Below the pieces are notes generated by a model. That model had not been told where the DNA came from, ran no database searches, and saw only the letters and a program-made list of their open reading frames with translations. Positions 54,263-64,000 of a stretch of 64,000 nt of DNA are shown in pieces. Source of the stretch: Candidozyma auris (Eukaryota; Ascomycota; Pichiomycetes; Serinales; Metschnikowiaceae); NCBI RefSeq assembly GCF_003013715.1, contig NC_072814.1, positions 930,001 to 994,000 on the forward strand, written 5' to 3'. Made by a program: the position numbers and the translations under genes. Numbering within the stretch: position 1 is the stretch's first letter; each line of letters opens with the position of its first letter.

Positions 54263-55684
54263 TGGGGGGACGAGAGAAAATGAATGAAGGTCAAACAAAA
54301 AAGCAAACTTTCAGGGCGAGGAAAGAAAAGCAAAAATTGGGGTATCAAGATCGTTGCGCAGCGGACTCGAGATAAATATACCTTTGTAAGCGGAGCCAAG
54401 ACGGAGCCAGAGTGAAGGTGGGGTGCGGCGAGGGTGTGAGGCCAAAATAGTATGAACGCTAGCACGCATAACGTAACACCTTGCGCGCACAAAAACAAGC
54501 TCCCGCACAGTAAACGTCACTTCACTGCTCCAGCAAGCAAAAGAAGAGTGATCAAATGATCAAGTGGCAACGAAGGTATGATGATTTCAATGAATTCCCA
54601 ATCGCTTACGCGAACATGAGTACTGTCCTCGGCGCTGTCAAAATTGCTTCTTTCTCCTCTGTCTGCCTTGGCATCCGTGGCCTAGCTGGAATCGAATCGA
54701 GCTTCGGCGCGCAACGCATGACTGGCACCCTTCGATGGTCCACCAATCTCGGGAGTAGCGTCTGCAGACCCTTTATCAAAAAGCGCACATTGCGCCCGTG
54801 TAAACAAAGGGACCGGTGATAACACACCAGCCAGCGAATTGTCACTCATCAGCATTGAACTCGGGGTTTATTTTGCGTCTGCCTGTTTTCGCAGCCAGGC
54901 AATGGGGGTCGTTTGTGGTGGCATTTCTTGGGGCCCAGCGCCAAGGCTGCGGCCGCGGCAGGCAAGCAGACACTGGGCACGCCGAGGCCGAAATGGCTGC
55001 TGCGAGGGAAACTTTGGTGCCAAGGACGGCGCCAGCTGCACTGAAATTCGGGGAACCCTCCCCAAAGCTGAGGGGAGGGAGGGTCTCCTTCCAGGACTCG
55101 TTCCGAGATTCATTCCATGAGGTATTTCTGCCCCAGTCAGGCATCGCTGATGGCGTACGGAAATTTGCGCACCCAGCTCTTCTCGTTAACGTCATCTCGC
55201 ACACCGAGAGAAGCACAATAAGATGGTTGCAAAAATGCAATCCATTCTCATAGGCGTTTTGAAGATATGGTTCGAAATATTGATTTGGTCACTCAAGGGC
55301 TTTCTGATCTCAGAATTTACTAGATGAGTCCTTTGCCTCTTGGCATTTTTAATGGGATTTCAGGAATTCTCCGTCGATGGAGCCTCTGCCGCACCGGACT
55401 TTTCGGTGGGATGCAAGGTCGGCACTAAAAGAGCACCCGACCTAGCGTAGATGCAATGGAATGGAAACCTGAGCCAGTGCTGACAAATTGCCGGTACGTT
55501 TCCAACAGCATATTACATTTGCAAAGATACAAATGGTCAGATTGACGTCTCGGCGCTTGATCATAATTGCCTGTTCTCGATCGAACATCTGAATCCACCC
55601 AAAGTCCTACTGGACTTCGTATTTGGATCACCATAGACTAGTGTAATCGTTAAATATGTCAGCGCTTGCTTGCTGTTTCTTCCT
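54263..55684. other. 1.4-kb intergenic region
   Basis: Upstream of the PH-like gene and downstream of YKU70. It holds an inverted GGCTGCGAAA at 54887 and GC-rich DNA around 54.9-55.1 kb. The longest frames on both strands (about 130-145 codons) lack ATG starts or protein-like composition. Confidence 0.55.
54887..54896 (-). promoter_or_regulatory. GGCTGCGAAA element upstream of the PH-like gene
   Basis: Plus strand TTTTCGCAGCCAGGC, 625 bp before the ATG at 54262. Confidence 0.4.
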
Positions 55685-57853
55685 CTACTTCCTCGACTCT
55701 AGAAACTCGGAGATATTCGCTATCATGTCTGCCTTGCGCGAGGCACTTTTGATGCTGCCGCTGTATCGACTGATGAAGTCCTTGAGTTGTGCCACTGTGA
55801 CCTCTTTCCATAAATTATTTCGCCAGATCATCACGATCGCCTCTTGAGTGAGTTTGTCGAACTTCGGCTTCTTGCCTGGGCTCCTATTGTTCTCGGCTAC
55901 TCTTTTCCTAACTTCGTCGTTGCCAATTTTGCTGAGACTCGAGTTTATGAGGCGAAGAAGGTCCAGTGTCTCCTTCTTGGACTCAAGACGTTCCCTGAGC
56001 TCAATGAGTTTTTGAGACGTCCAGTCGTTATCTTGAAGTGACGTCAGCTCATCCTTGATATCGATTTGTAGTGCTTCCTGTTTGATAACTTTGTAAAAGT
56101 AGTTGAGCACCGGGTTGGGATGCTGATAGGGATCATAGCTCGAATCAATACCAACGGTTTCAATCAAAAGTTTGAAAAGCTCCTCTAGCGGCTCGGGGAC
56201 CAATGCCTGCTCATCTTCATTGAAGTACCGCTCGTCTTCGTCGAACATGTAGTCAGGCAAGCTTCTGATCTCGTTGAGCCATGGCAACTGAATCAACAAA
56301 AAGCCCTCAGGCAAACTCTTGTCCTTCAAATGTGTGCTTGATTGCTTGATATTTGTCGGATACAAAGCATACAAGTTGGGTGTGGCATTCTTCCTGATGC
56401 AGCCAAAAACCACTGCATACCTCTCAAGCTTGACACATCCTTGGTAAAGATGTTTGAGGGTTTTAAAAGAATTTGTGTACCCGCCGTCCTTACTAGCAGA
56501 GCTCAAGCCGTCACTAAAGTCAGCAGTCACAAAAAGAGGCGCTTTGAGATTGAAATAGGGCTTGTAAGTGTCGATGTGCCTAAAACACAACAATTTCAAG
56601 TAGGGCGCTTTACTGAACGAGACGAGGTCCTTTTCCCCCTCCTCCTCCTCTTCTTCATCGATATCTTGCGTCTCATCTTCTGGTAGGTTATCGAAAGCAT
56701 AGCTCCTCATATAATCCATGGTTTCTTCATTAACGTAGATGATCTTCTCGTTGAGTTCCGCTTCCTTGTCGTTCGTACGTTTAACGGGAATGCCTTTGAC
56801 AAGTGTATGCTTCGCCTTTTGCTCCTCTGGCTTCTCTTCCTGCTTCAAGTCTACCTCTTCATATGTGTCTTGTCTCAGAAGCTTGCTTTCCACCTGGACT
56901 AGTCTAAGTGACTCTCCACCAGTGTAGACTTGCCTGAACAGTCTCACGCCCTCGTGATTATACAACGTGTAACCTTTCACGGAGCAACCAAGCCTTCCTC
57001 CAATGCCAGGGCCATCACTCAAAATCAAGTCGCATGCAAATTGAATGCGTCTAATCTCCTTCAATCGGGAGATGGACTTTCGGATATGGGATGAAACAAG
57101 CGTATCATGCCACACTGGGGTGTCCAGATCCTCTTCTTTCTTGATGCTCTTGAATAGCAGACTGGCTTCTTCTCTTTGTTGCATCTGATCATCCATCAGG
57201 CTCAAGAAATTCGTGTTCAAGAAGATGTTCTGGTATAGCGAGACATCGAAATCACGCGTTTTGGTTTGCTCTGCATCCTCAAACGTGTCTAGGAAAATAG
57301 GATTGATCCAGATCTTGTTATCTTCGAAATCACTTATCATCGTACGTAAACTATCCTTTAATTCCTTGTTGATGTAGGGCTTATCGTTATTGGTGAGCCA
57401 TAACATTTTCTTCACATTGTATTGAGTCTTCAATTGGAACTCACGAAGTACAGTTTTGAGTACAGTATGGAGCTTATCCCTTGGCTCATCGTTATAAGGA
57501 TACCTTTCGCTCAATTTCTTGAACCCGTCAATTTCATCTCTCACATATTCATTGAGCCTCTTCATATTGGAACTGTTCAAGTCGTTGAGTGAGAATATTT
57601 TGGACATCCCGCAATTCTTTGGGAATTTCTTGCTTGTTTCTTTGCAATTGTAGAGGTAAATCCCTACGCCGTTCTTCGGGTAGGTCATAATCATGTCGGA
57701 GACGAGGTCATTGATACATGAAAGGATCTCCAAGAACTGTGATCTTCCGTTAAGTTCCTTGATGGGCTCGAAGATTGCACTGGAAAGCTCTATAAGAAAA
57801 ACAATGCCCTCTTTAATTTCGTACTGCTTGTATGAATTTTCCTCCTCAGACAT
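55685..57853 (-). CDS. YKU70: Ku70 DNA end-binding protein
   Basis: 722 residues. The N-terminal vWA-like Ku domain has KEGIVFLIELSSAIF (about 14-28) and GVGIYLYNCKET near 63-74. The Ku beta-barrel that encircles DNA follows, with GCSVKGYTLYNHEGVRLFRQVYTGGESLRLV-type sequence near 285-320. An acidic Asp/Glu run lies near 405-415. The C-terminus (about 685-722) is a SAP domain with WKEVTVAQLKDFI. Ku70 pairs with Ku80 in end joining and telomere protection. It is longer than yeast Yku70 (602), mainly through inserts. Confidence 0.93.
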   Translation of the reverse strand: MSEEENSYKQYEIKEGIVFLIELSSAIFEPIKELNGRSQFLEILSCINDLVSDMIMTYPKNGVGIYLYNCKETSKKFPKNCGMSKIFSLNDLNSSNMKRLNEYVRDEIDGFKKLSERYPYNDEPRDKLHTVLKTVLREFQLKTQYNVKKMLWLTNNDKPYINKELKDSLRTMISDFEDNKIWINPIFLDTFEDAEQTKTRDFDVSLYQNIFLNTNFLSLMDDQMQQREEASLLFKSIKKEEDLDTPVWHDTLVSSHIRKSISRLKEIRRIQFACDLILSDGPGIGGRLGCSVKGYTLYNHEGVRLFRQVYTGGESLRLVQVESKLLRQDTYEEVDLKQEEKPEEQKAKHTLVKGIPVKRTNDKEAELNEKIIYVNEETMDYMRSYAFDNLPEDETQDIDEEEEEEGEKDLVSFSKAPYLKLLCFRHIDTYKPYFNLKAPLFVTADFSDGLSSASKDGGYTNSFKTLKHLYQGCVKLERYAVVFGCIRKNATPNLYALYPTNIKQSSTHLKDKSLPEGFLLIQLPWLNEIRSLPDYMFDEDERYFNEDEQALVPEPLEELFKLLIETVGIDSSYDPYQHPNPVLNYFYKVIKQEALQIDIKDELTSLQDNDWTSQKLIELRERLESKKETLDLLRLINSSLSKIGNDEVRKRVAENNRSPGKKPKFDKLTQEAIVMIWRNNLWKEVTVAQLKDFISRYSGSIKSASRKADMIANISEFLESRK

Positions 57854-58378
57854 TGTTCTCGGTGTTTTGGAGCTTGAGAAGGTTTAACTATGGTGGTATC
57901 AAGTGCGCCGATATCTACACACCTGAGTGGTTGCAAATACGAACCAGTCTGGAGTAGTCAATACCAGCACAAGAACCTCCTGAAAAAAGTAATTTTGCAC
58001 TGAACCAAGCAAAACAATAGAATGCTTAATACCGTATGTTTAAATTAAAAAAAAATGCCCTCAGCATGTGGTACACTGGAAGGACTCATGCCGTTCACAA
58101 TAGCCAAGGTGCGCCTCAGATCTGCTTAAAAAAAAAAAATCTGTACCGTTTTTGAGCTTCATTAAGGCGTATAAAATTTCCTCAAACTATGTCACTCATA
58201 ACGGCTGACTTTTCAAAGAGTCTTAGAACACTTCGTTGTAGGTGCTCTGCACAGTATAGCCTCATAGTAGATCAGAAACAGCTCCACCATCAATTTGAAT
58301 CGAGCTCATCAGAGGTAGCTAAACACATACATAAAAACGTTCATTTAAAAACCCCGCTGCAAGGATTCACCCAGAAAC
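57854..58378. other. Divergent promoter region YKU70/APS2
   Basis: 525 bases, AT-rich with two A-runs near 58048 and 58128. No gene or clear known site seen. Confidence 0.5.
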
Positions 58379-58819
58379 ATGTCCATTCATTACCTCCTCG
58401 TGCTAAATCGGCAGGGCAAGACGAGACTTGCTAAATGGTTCGATAGTACATACACGGAAAAGGAGAAACAAGAACACATCAGTGAGATCCACAGGCTAAT
58501 CTCGTCACGAGATCTGAAGCACCAGTCCAATTTCGTTGAATACCGCAACAACAAGCTTGTTTACCGCAGATACGCTGGACTCTTCTTTGTCGTGCTGATA
58601 GACTACTTGGACAACGAGCTCACGTACTTGGAGTCGGTGCATTTTTTTGTCGAGATCCTCGACACATACTATGATAACGTTTGTGAACTAGATCTTGTGT
58701 TCAACTTCCATAGGCTATATGTGGTGCTAGACGAGATCTATCTAGGCGGGGAGTTGCAGGAGATTCTGAAGTCCAGAGTTCTACAAAGGCTTGCATATCT
58801 AGATCAATTGGGGGAATGA
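58379..58819 (+). CDS. APS2: AP-2 clathrin adaptor sigma subunit Aps2
   Basis: A 146-residue longin-fold small chain of the plasma-membrane AP-2 endocytic adaptor. The order NRQGKTRLAKWF (9-20), RDLKHQSNFVEYRNNKLVYRRYAG (about 45-67), and NVCELDLVFNFHRLY (98-112) is diagnostic of sigma-2. CTG codons at 58595 and 58766 fall where homologues have Gly/Cys and Ser, so they read as serine here. Convergent with CDC8, 33 bp between coding ends. Confidence 0.97.
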   Translation: MSIHYLLVLNRQGKTRLAKWFDSTYTEKEKQEHISEIHRLISSRDLKHQSNFVEYRNNKLVYRRYAGLFFVVLIDYLDNELTYLESVHFFVEILDTYYDNVCELDLVFNFHRLYVVLDEIYLGGELQEILKSRVLQRLAYLDQLGE

Positions 58820-58852
58820 GATTTGTGTATGCTGGTATTTACAGGCTGTGAA

Positions 58853-59482
58853 TTACTGGAAGTAGGTGATTTTGTTATTTGATGACTGGTCAAGACCTCT
58901 GATGTGGATTTCACTCCATAGCTTTCCCGTCACCTCGTCAATCAGAAGGCCATCGACATCCACGATGGCAATGGTGGGATCCGAAGAATCCAATATTTTC
59001 AAGAAGCATTCCTTGACTTTCGATTGAAACTCAAGTTGTTCGTATCGCTCCTCTCCGTAGCCCTTACGACTACTGAGCTCTTCCAAGCTGATTGTAAGAA
59101 AAAGTGTCAAGTCTGGTTTTGGAAGCCCTCGATCGGGACCATAAAGCCATTCATGACTGTCCATTTCAGCTCCCTTCTTCGCCAACGAGTACGCTATTCC
59201 CGAGTATATGTATCTGTCCATAACAATGTTTTTGCCAGCTTGTAGCAGCTCCACAAGCAGATTCGCAAGTTCCCATCTGTTAGCCAGAAATAGAAGATGA
59301 GCAGCTTGGTCAGGAAGGTGGAAATCTCGATCGACTAGGTACCTATTGATGATCTGACCGATGGGGGTCAGTCTATCGGGAAATTTGATCAACTGAGCAT
59401 CTAGTTTTTCTGCTAGTATGGTTGCCTGGGTGGATTTGCCCGATCTATCGAGACCTTCGATAAGGATGAGATTGCCTCTCAT
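58853..59482 (-). CDS. CDC8: Thymidylate kinase Cdc8
   Basis: A 209-residue essential kinase making dTDP from dTMP for DNA synthesis. P-loop GLDRSGKS is at 10-17 with the Asp-Arg typical of yeast/human class I enzymes. The substrate-binding DRYIYSG motif starts at 89, and a lid region RKGYGEERYE lies near 140-150. Length is close to yeast Cdc8 (216). Two MluI boxes, 61 and 127 bp upstream, fit G1/S transcription by MBF. Confidence 0.97.
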   Translation of the reverse strand: MRGNLILIEGLDRSGKSTQATILAEKLDAQLIKFPDRLTPIGQIINRYLVDRDFHLPDQAAHLLFLANRWELANLLVELLQAGKNIVMDRYIYSGIAYSLAKKGAEMDSHEWLYGPDRGLPKPDLTLFLTISLEELSSRKGYGEERYEQLEFQSKVKECFLKILDSSDPTIAIVDVDGLLIDEVTGKLWSEIHIRGLDQSSNNKITYFQ

Positions 59483-59543
59483 GCTAGGGGGTGCAATGTA
59501 TGGTGAAGTATTCTATAATAGTGGAATATATGGAAAGCAGCAT

Positions 59544-59549
59544 ACGCGT
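59544..59549. promoter_or_regulatory. MluI box upstream of CDC8
   Basis: ACGCGT, 61 bp before the CDC8 ATG. Confidence 0.6.
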
Positions 59550-59609
59550 TCTATAGACAGGGCATACAATGACACCGTCAGAATGTAAGGCAAAGATCGA
59601 ACAAGAGGA

Positions 59610-59615
59610 ACGCGT
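59610..59615. promoter_or_regulatory. Second MluI box upstream of CDC8
   Basis: ACGCGT, 127 bp before the CDC8 ATG. Confidence 0.55.
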
Positions 59616-60498
59616 CACGGAACAACAACAATCAGAGGCACGTTACCAAATTACAGTGATAATACTCAATTGGGGATATTATCACGCCCACCTCACCGAG
59701 ATGATGAAAACAATGAGTTCCAGATCGACGGAGGTGGTCACGAATACAAGAGTTGAGACACTGAGGCGTGGACAACGAACTAGGATCTACTGGTGACATT
59801 GACCATAAATGCCCACCTCAAAGAATGTGCCCCGGAACATGACCGGAAGGTTCAGAGCTTCGCTCACCTTTCGGAGATACACCGGGGCCATTTACTCTAC
59901 CATCGACGCTACGGGCTGCGATAACTGATAGAACACAGCCAGCACAGACTGCCAGCAGCAATCAAGCCAAGCATACAGGCCACACGAGGCGACGCCACTG
60001 GGGAGGATGGGGGTAGAGAAGAAGAAAAAAAAGAAAGCTTCGGGAGGTTGAATTTTTTTCGTTTTTCGCATCCGCCCAGAGGCACTGGCCTGGGCAGGCA
60101 TTTGGTCCCAATTCAGTCGAGAGAATAGAGAAGGAATCGATTGTGTAATTGCATGATATTGCATGAGAATCTGGACTTGTTACGTGGATGTGGCTTTTTT
60201 TTTTTGTTTGTTTTTGCCTTTGTGTCATTTTGTGTTTTTTCAGGACCATGTTTCAGATCGATAGTAGCATTGTGTAGAAGCAAAGAGTACCGGTGAGCCT
60301 CATGCTCCCAACGGGCTTCAGGCCAAGGTCGCTCTGACCACAAGGTAAGACCACAAAATAAGCGATTGGGAAGCCAGCAGAAGAGAGAAACATGATCAAG
60401 ACAGTGGAGCCAATTAAACACACAATTCTGGCTTTTCTGGCGCTAACTAACTGCCCTCTACAACCCTGTGAGCTTATTCAGTTTGATCTGCCAGACAG

Positions 60499-60508
60499 GT
60501 TTGCAGCC
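60499..60508 (-). promoter_or_regulatory. GGCTGCAAAC element upstream of SVL3
   Basis: 878 bp before the SVL3 ATG; same ten bases as at 12230 and 44840. Confidence 0.3.
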
Positions 60509-61385
60509 GAGCAACCTTAAGGTGCCTAGACGAAGCCATCGTCACTGCAAGGAAGAAGAACTAAAAGCATGCAATTGCAAAGAACCCACACGAAACACGG
60601 CTGAAACTGACCCACAATCCGTCAAAATATTATAGCCTTGCCTCGAAACCCCGCCCAATATTGGTGAAAGCTGACCCTTTACCGCCAGGCTGACTCATGA
60701 AAAGGTCTCCAGGGCCCTGGATCACCAAACAAGGTTAAAAGACAAGGCGCCAAAAAAAGTCAAATTTTCCGTCAAGGCGTCCCAAGAAAAAATATTCGGG
60801 CAGAAAGTAGGCATTTAAAACAAAAGGTAAATTCGAGAGGTTAAATTTGTTGATATTTGCCTGCGTTGCTTACCGTTGTTCCCAGGCCGTTTTCCACCTT
60901 TTTTTTTCTCCTCCTTCCGCTCAGCCCGTCTGTCCAAACCTTTGCACACCACGGCCCAACTACCGCTGCACTGCCACCCAGTTGCTCTCCAAACGAACCC
61001 ACAAAAAGCAAAAATGAAACAATTGCAAGAATGGATTAGGGTATTCAGGAAGACATTTAACTACCAGAACTAGAGGAGTCGATTTTTTCTTTTCTGGTTT
61101 TCGTTTTTTTACCGTTTCACTGCCTCTCGTCTCCAGCAGTTTAGCATTCCTGAAGCGAGCTTGGCCTGTCTTACACAAAGGCCTAACACGGTTACACGTA
61201 CTGGCGGCGCACTAGCAGCATAGAGGTCTCTACCCTCACGCACCAAGCATACACTTTTTTTTCCTCCTACTCCAGTGAAACATCCTAGTGCCAGGCTATT
61301 GTTTTTATTTTATTTTTGTTACTTTGCTTTTGACCGTGTATAAATCACTCTTTTTTTCCTCCGCCCATCCTCCTTCGCCACTGGC

Positions 61386-64000
61386 ATGTCTCAGCTATTA
61401 ACAGGTATGTACATCAACCACATGCTTGCAACCATGAAAACCTCACCAAAGTCGCCGGTACTAACCAGCTAGTGGGTCTGAACCCAAACTTGCTATTCTA
61501 TGCGTGGAGACTCCAGAACACTGAGGCGTGCAATGTCACCGTTGTGGACCCCACAATAGCGCCCAGCAGCCCGATTCACTTCAAGCTGACCGTTTTTGGA
61601 GATGTCTCGTTCACACCAAGCCTCACCGCCAACTCCGTCCAGCATTTGCCCCAGCTGGCCACGTTCGACTATGTCATATTGTCTGTGCCCAACTTGCAAC
61701 AGTTCCTGGACGCTTGTACCCAGATCATGCCGTTACTTCGTAGTGACGCCTTGATCGTGGTGGAGCTGACGGGATACGTCAATTTGGAGCCTTTTGTCGT
61801 GTCAAGCTTGCCCAAAAACATAAGAGACGTGTCTGTTTGCCTGATAATGAACGAGAGCGACATAAAACGTGCTCCAGGCTTTGATTCGAATGTTTGTTTC
61901 CATCGTGCTTTGAGCCTGGACCTCCGCATCTACTTGGGTGTGTCTTCGGGCGCCACAAGCAACCTAGTTCCTTCTAAAGAGTCTAAGACCTTTGCAAGGT
62001 TCTTCAAGATGTGGCAGTTGGCTCAAGAGGATTCAAAAGGCGCCATCAGCTTGCTCAAATCTACGAATCCTCGTGAGTTTATGACCTATCAGTGGAAGCA
62101 AGCCTTGCCTCGACTCGTGTTGAACCCATTGTCTGTGATCTTTGAAGAACCTTATCCTCAAGACCTTTCGAGGCAAATATTGGCCAAACCGTTGATCACT
62201 GGACTTGTCAACGAGGTATTCAAGATCATCAAAAAAATGGACTGTAAGCTTGTCAAGGGCTTTGAAAACGAGACGAACTTGATAAAGAACTGGCTGGCAT
62301 ACTTCCCGTTGCCTGAGGAGAAGCAGGGCAACTATCCACCATACTATGAGTCGAACACGTTGTTTTACGACTTCTATCACCAACGTGAAATCGAGGTGGA
62401 CTTGCTTCTATTGCAACCAATCTTACTAGGTGACGACCATGGAGTGAAGACCCCGTACTTGGAAAATTTGTACTCCATCTTGTGCCAACTCCTCAAGATG
62501 AATACTGAACAGGGCTCCGCGTTGTTTTTGAGGAAGCTCGACGGGTACGATGCCAAAAGGAATGAGCTTGAGGCCATGACAAAAAATTTGAAACAGCTCA
62601 GCATGGAAAAGTACGAATTTGAAAACACATACGAACAACGCCTGAAACAATTGCAAAAAGTGGAATCCCAAATAGAAACGCAGAACCAACTTTTGTCCCA
62701 GCTTTCGTCAGAGCATGAGGCGAGGAAAAGAGAGTTCTCCTCAACCCAACAATCCCACGAACTGAGATTGGCTGACATCAATGCACAGTTGCAGGATAAG
62801 GAAATCGAGCTCCAACAATTACTTCAGCAACTTGAACAGACGCGCTCTGAGGTTGCAGCACAATCTAAGGCTTCACCTGGCGTTCCCGTCACCGTTCAAA
62901 CAGAACAACCACGTGAACAAGAATTGAAGAGATCTGAACCTCAACAACATGAGCAGGCTCACCACGGCGATGCTGTTAATAACACCCCTGATTTGTCTGA
63001 CCTTGCTGATGTGGCCATGTATGGTGCCGCCTTGAATGGAGAAACACCTCCGGCCCAAAAGGAAGCTCAAAGACGTTTGAGCGAACGCGAGTTAGAACTC
63101 CAAAGAAGGGAACAAGCTCTTCAAGAAAGGGAACAGCAGCTTGCAGCTCCACCGCAAATTCACGCTCGCTCAATGTCACAACCTTTGGAGGAAGTGCAAA
63201 GTTACAACAATAGTAACGGCTCTAGTAATGGCGGGGTCTATAATGGTGCCTACAACGCGCCTAACATGAACGCTCCTAACATGAACGATCAAGCTAGAGA
63301 AAGTCAGGAAGGGTTCAATAATGACTACAGCAACGGCGCATTTTACGATGCCCAGAGCTATCAGGGCCCACCTGCTCAGTTTTATGGTAATCCGCAACAA
63401 GGGCAGTACATGGGTGCACCTCACGCAAGAAGCTCCCAATCATTTCCTTCGCTTAGCAAACCGCAACAACAAAACGGTCCATATGAGGGCTACGTTGATC
63501 AGAGACCACCTCACGGGTTACCACCAAACGGCTTTCCCCAAAGCGCATTACCAGCAACCTTACGTAACCCACAACGTTACCAGCAAAACGCCCCACCTCC
63601 GGGACCTAATCAGCCTAAACACAGAATGGGCTCATATCCTAATCTCCAGAGACCTTATCCTGACCAGATGCAAGTACCACCCATGGGCCACCAACAAATG
63701 CCACAGGGCTCAATGATAATGGGACAAATGCCACCTCAGCAGATGCCCCACGGGATGAGTATGGGAGGCCCCTCGGGAGTGCAAAGAAAGGCAAACCGTC
63801 GTTCAGCATTCCCACAGATGGAAGGTGGCACTCTAAACATTGATTACGGTGGGAGAGGTGGCATGCCTATGCCTGGAGCAGGCAACGCTCCCACCACCAA
63901 AGCGAAGCATCGGTCAATGATGCCTGGACAAATGATGCAACCGCAGCAGCTGCCTCCCTTGGGTACACAGAGCCAGCAATTGGGCCAGGCGCCACCGTTG
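61386..64000 (+). CDS. SVL3: Svl3/Pam1-like protein, spliced, 3' partial
   Basis: Exon 1 is 61386-61404 and exon 2 starts at 61473. The joined frame runs 849 codons without a stop to the window edge. Splicing gives the N-terminus MSQLLTVGLNPNLLFYAWRL, a Rossmann-like start as in ketopantoate-reductase-type domains and in yeast Svl3/Pam1. This domain spans about 1-330. A coiled coil follows (about 360-480), then a long Gln/Pro/Met/Asn-rich tail with repeated QQMP and NAPNMN motifs. Yeast Svl3 and Pam1 are cortical/bud-neck proteins linked to endocytosis and invasive growth. Unspliced reading hits TAG at 61470. The tail already exceeds Svl3's length (825), so the gene is expanded. Confidence 0.85.
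61405..61472 (+). other. Spliceosomal intron (68 nt) in SVL3
   Basis: GTATGT at 61405-61410, perfect TACTAAC at 61459-61465, 3' site CTAG ending at 61472. An earlier CAG at 61466-61468 would give a frame with an early stop, so the second AG is used. Confidence 0.88.

Larger units (their letters stand above)
59483..61385. other. 1.9-kb intergenic region CDC8 / SVL3
   Basis: CDC8 promoter with two MluI boxes, an inverted GGCTGCAAAC at 60499, poly-T stretches near 60196 and 60899, and C/T-rich DNA before SVL3. A 75-codon ATG frame at 59569-59796 overlaps the second MluI box and is not accepted as a gene. Confidence 0.55.

Noticed and set aside
54816..55253. 145-codon frame upstream of the PH-like gene, with antisense partner
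   Set aside because: Begins with a non-ATG codon in GC-rich DNA; open frames occur on both strands, as expected by chance there.
59569..59796. 75-codon ATG frame beside CDC8
   Set aside because: Only 87 bp from the CDC8 start and overlapping one of its MluI boxes. The downstream half looks more protein-like in another frame, so no single frame is convincing.

Overview
This window is nuclear DNA from a budding yeast of the CUG-Ser (CTG) clade. The genes are compact and mostly intron-free. The two introns found carry the yeast signals GTATGT, TACTAAC/TACTAAT and a closely following AG. The code can be read from conserved positions. In the AP-2 sigma gene a CTG at 58766-58768 falls where budding-yeast and animal homologues have serine, and another at 58595-58597 falls where homologues have Gly or Cys. 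The moderate base composition and short introns would fit a Clavispora/Metschnikowia/Candida haemulonii-type genome, but I cannot name the species.

Layout. 0-12 kb: 3' part of HIR3, a tRNA-Met with an intron, a DHA1 drug transporter, a 589-aa orphan, and a TSC1/hamartin-like gene. 12-24.5 kb: PMT4, PPX1, IPA1, a TB2/DP1-like membrane protein, CSM3, a GAF-domain protein whose first exon is only four codons, RPN10 and NBL1. 24.5-36.4 kb: MET5, then a 2.9-kb gene-free stretch, VTC5, an IML3/CENP-L candidate and TDH3. 36.4-48 kb: a long TDH3/PMT2 intergenic region, PMT2, ISA2, TPD3, a PMU1-like phosphatase, and a zinc-cluster regulator broken by one base. 48-64 kb: a 4-kb gene-poor region with tRNA-Val, an orphan 165-aa protein, a PH-like protein, YKU70, APS2, CDC8 and SVL3. 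SVL3 has a short intron and runs off the end.

These are ordinary scattered yeast genes, not an operon or island. Some functional links stand out. PPX1 and VTC5 both act on polyphosphate, and VTC5 has a Pho4-type site upstream. PMT4 and PMT2 are two O-mannosyltransferases. CSM3 and CDC8 both have MluI cell-cycle boxes just upstream. NBL1 and the IML3 candidate are both chromosome-segregation proteins. No transposon, CRISPR, rRNA or viral sequence was seen.

The most unexpected signal is a short element, GGCTGCGAAA or GGCTGCAAA. It occurs about fifteen times in the intergenic DNA, usually within 50-900 bp upstream of a gene, and I saw only one similar match inside a coding region. It may be the binding site of a general promoter factor in this lineage.
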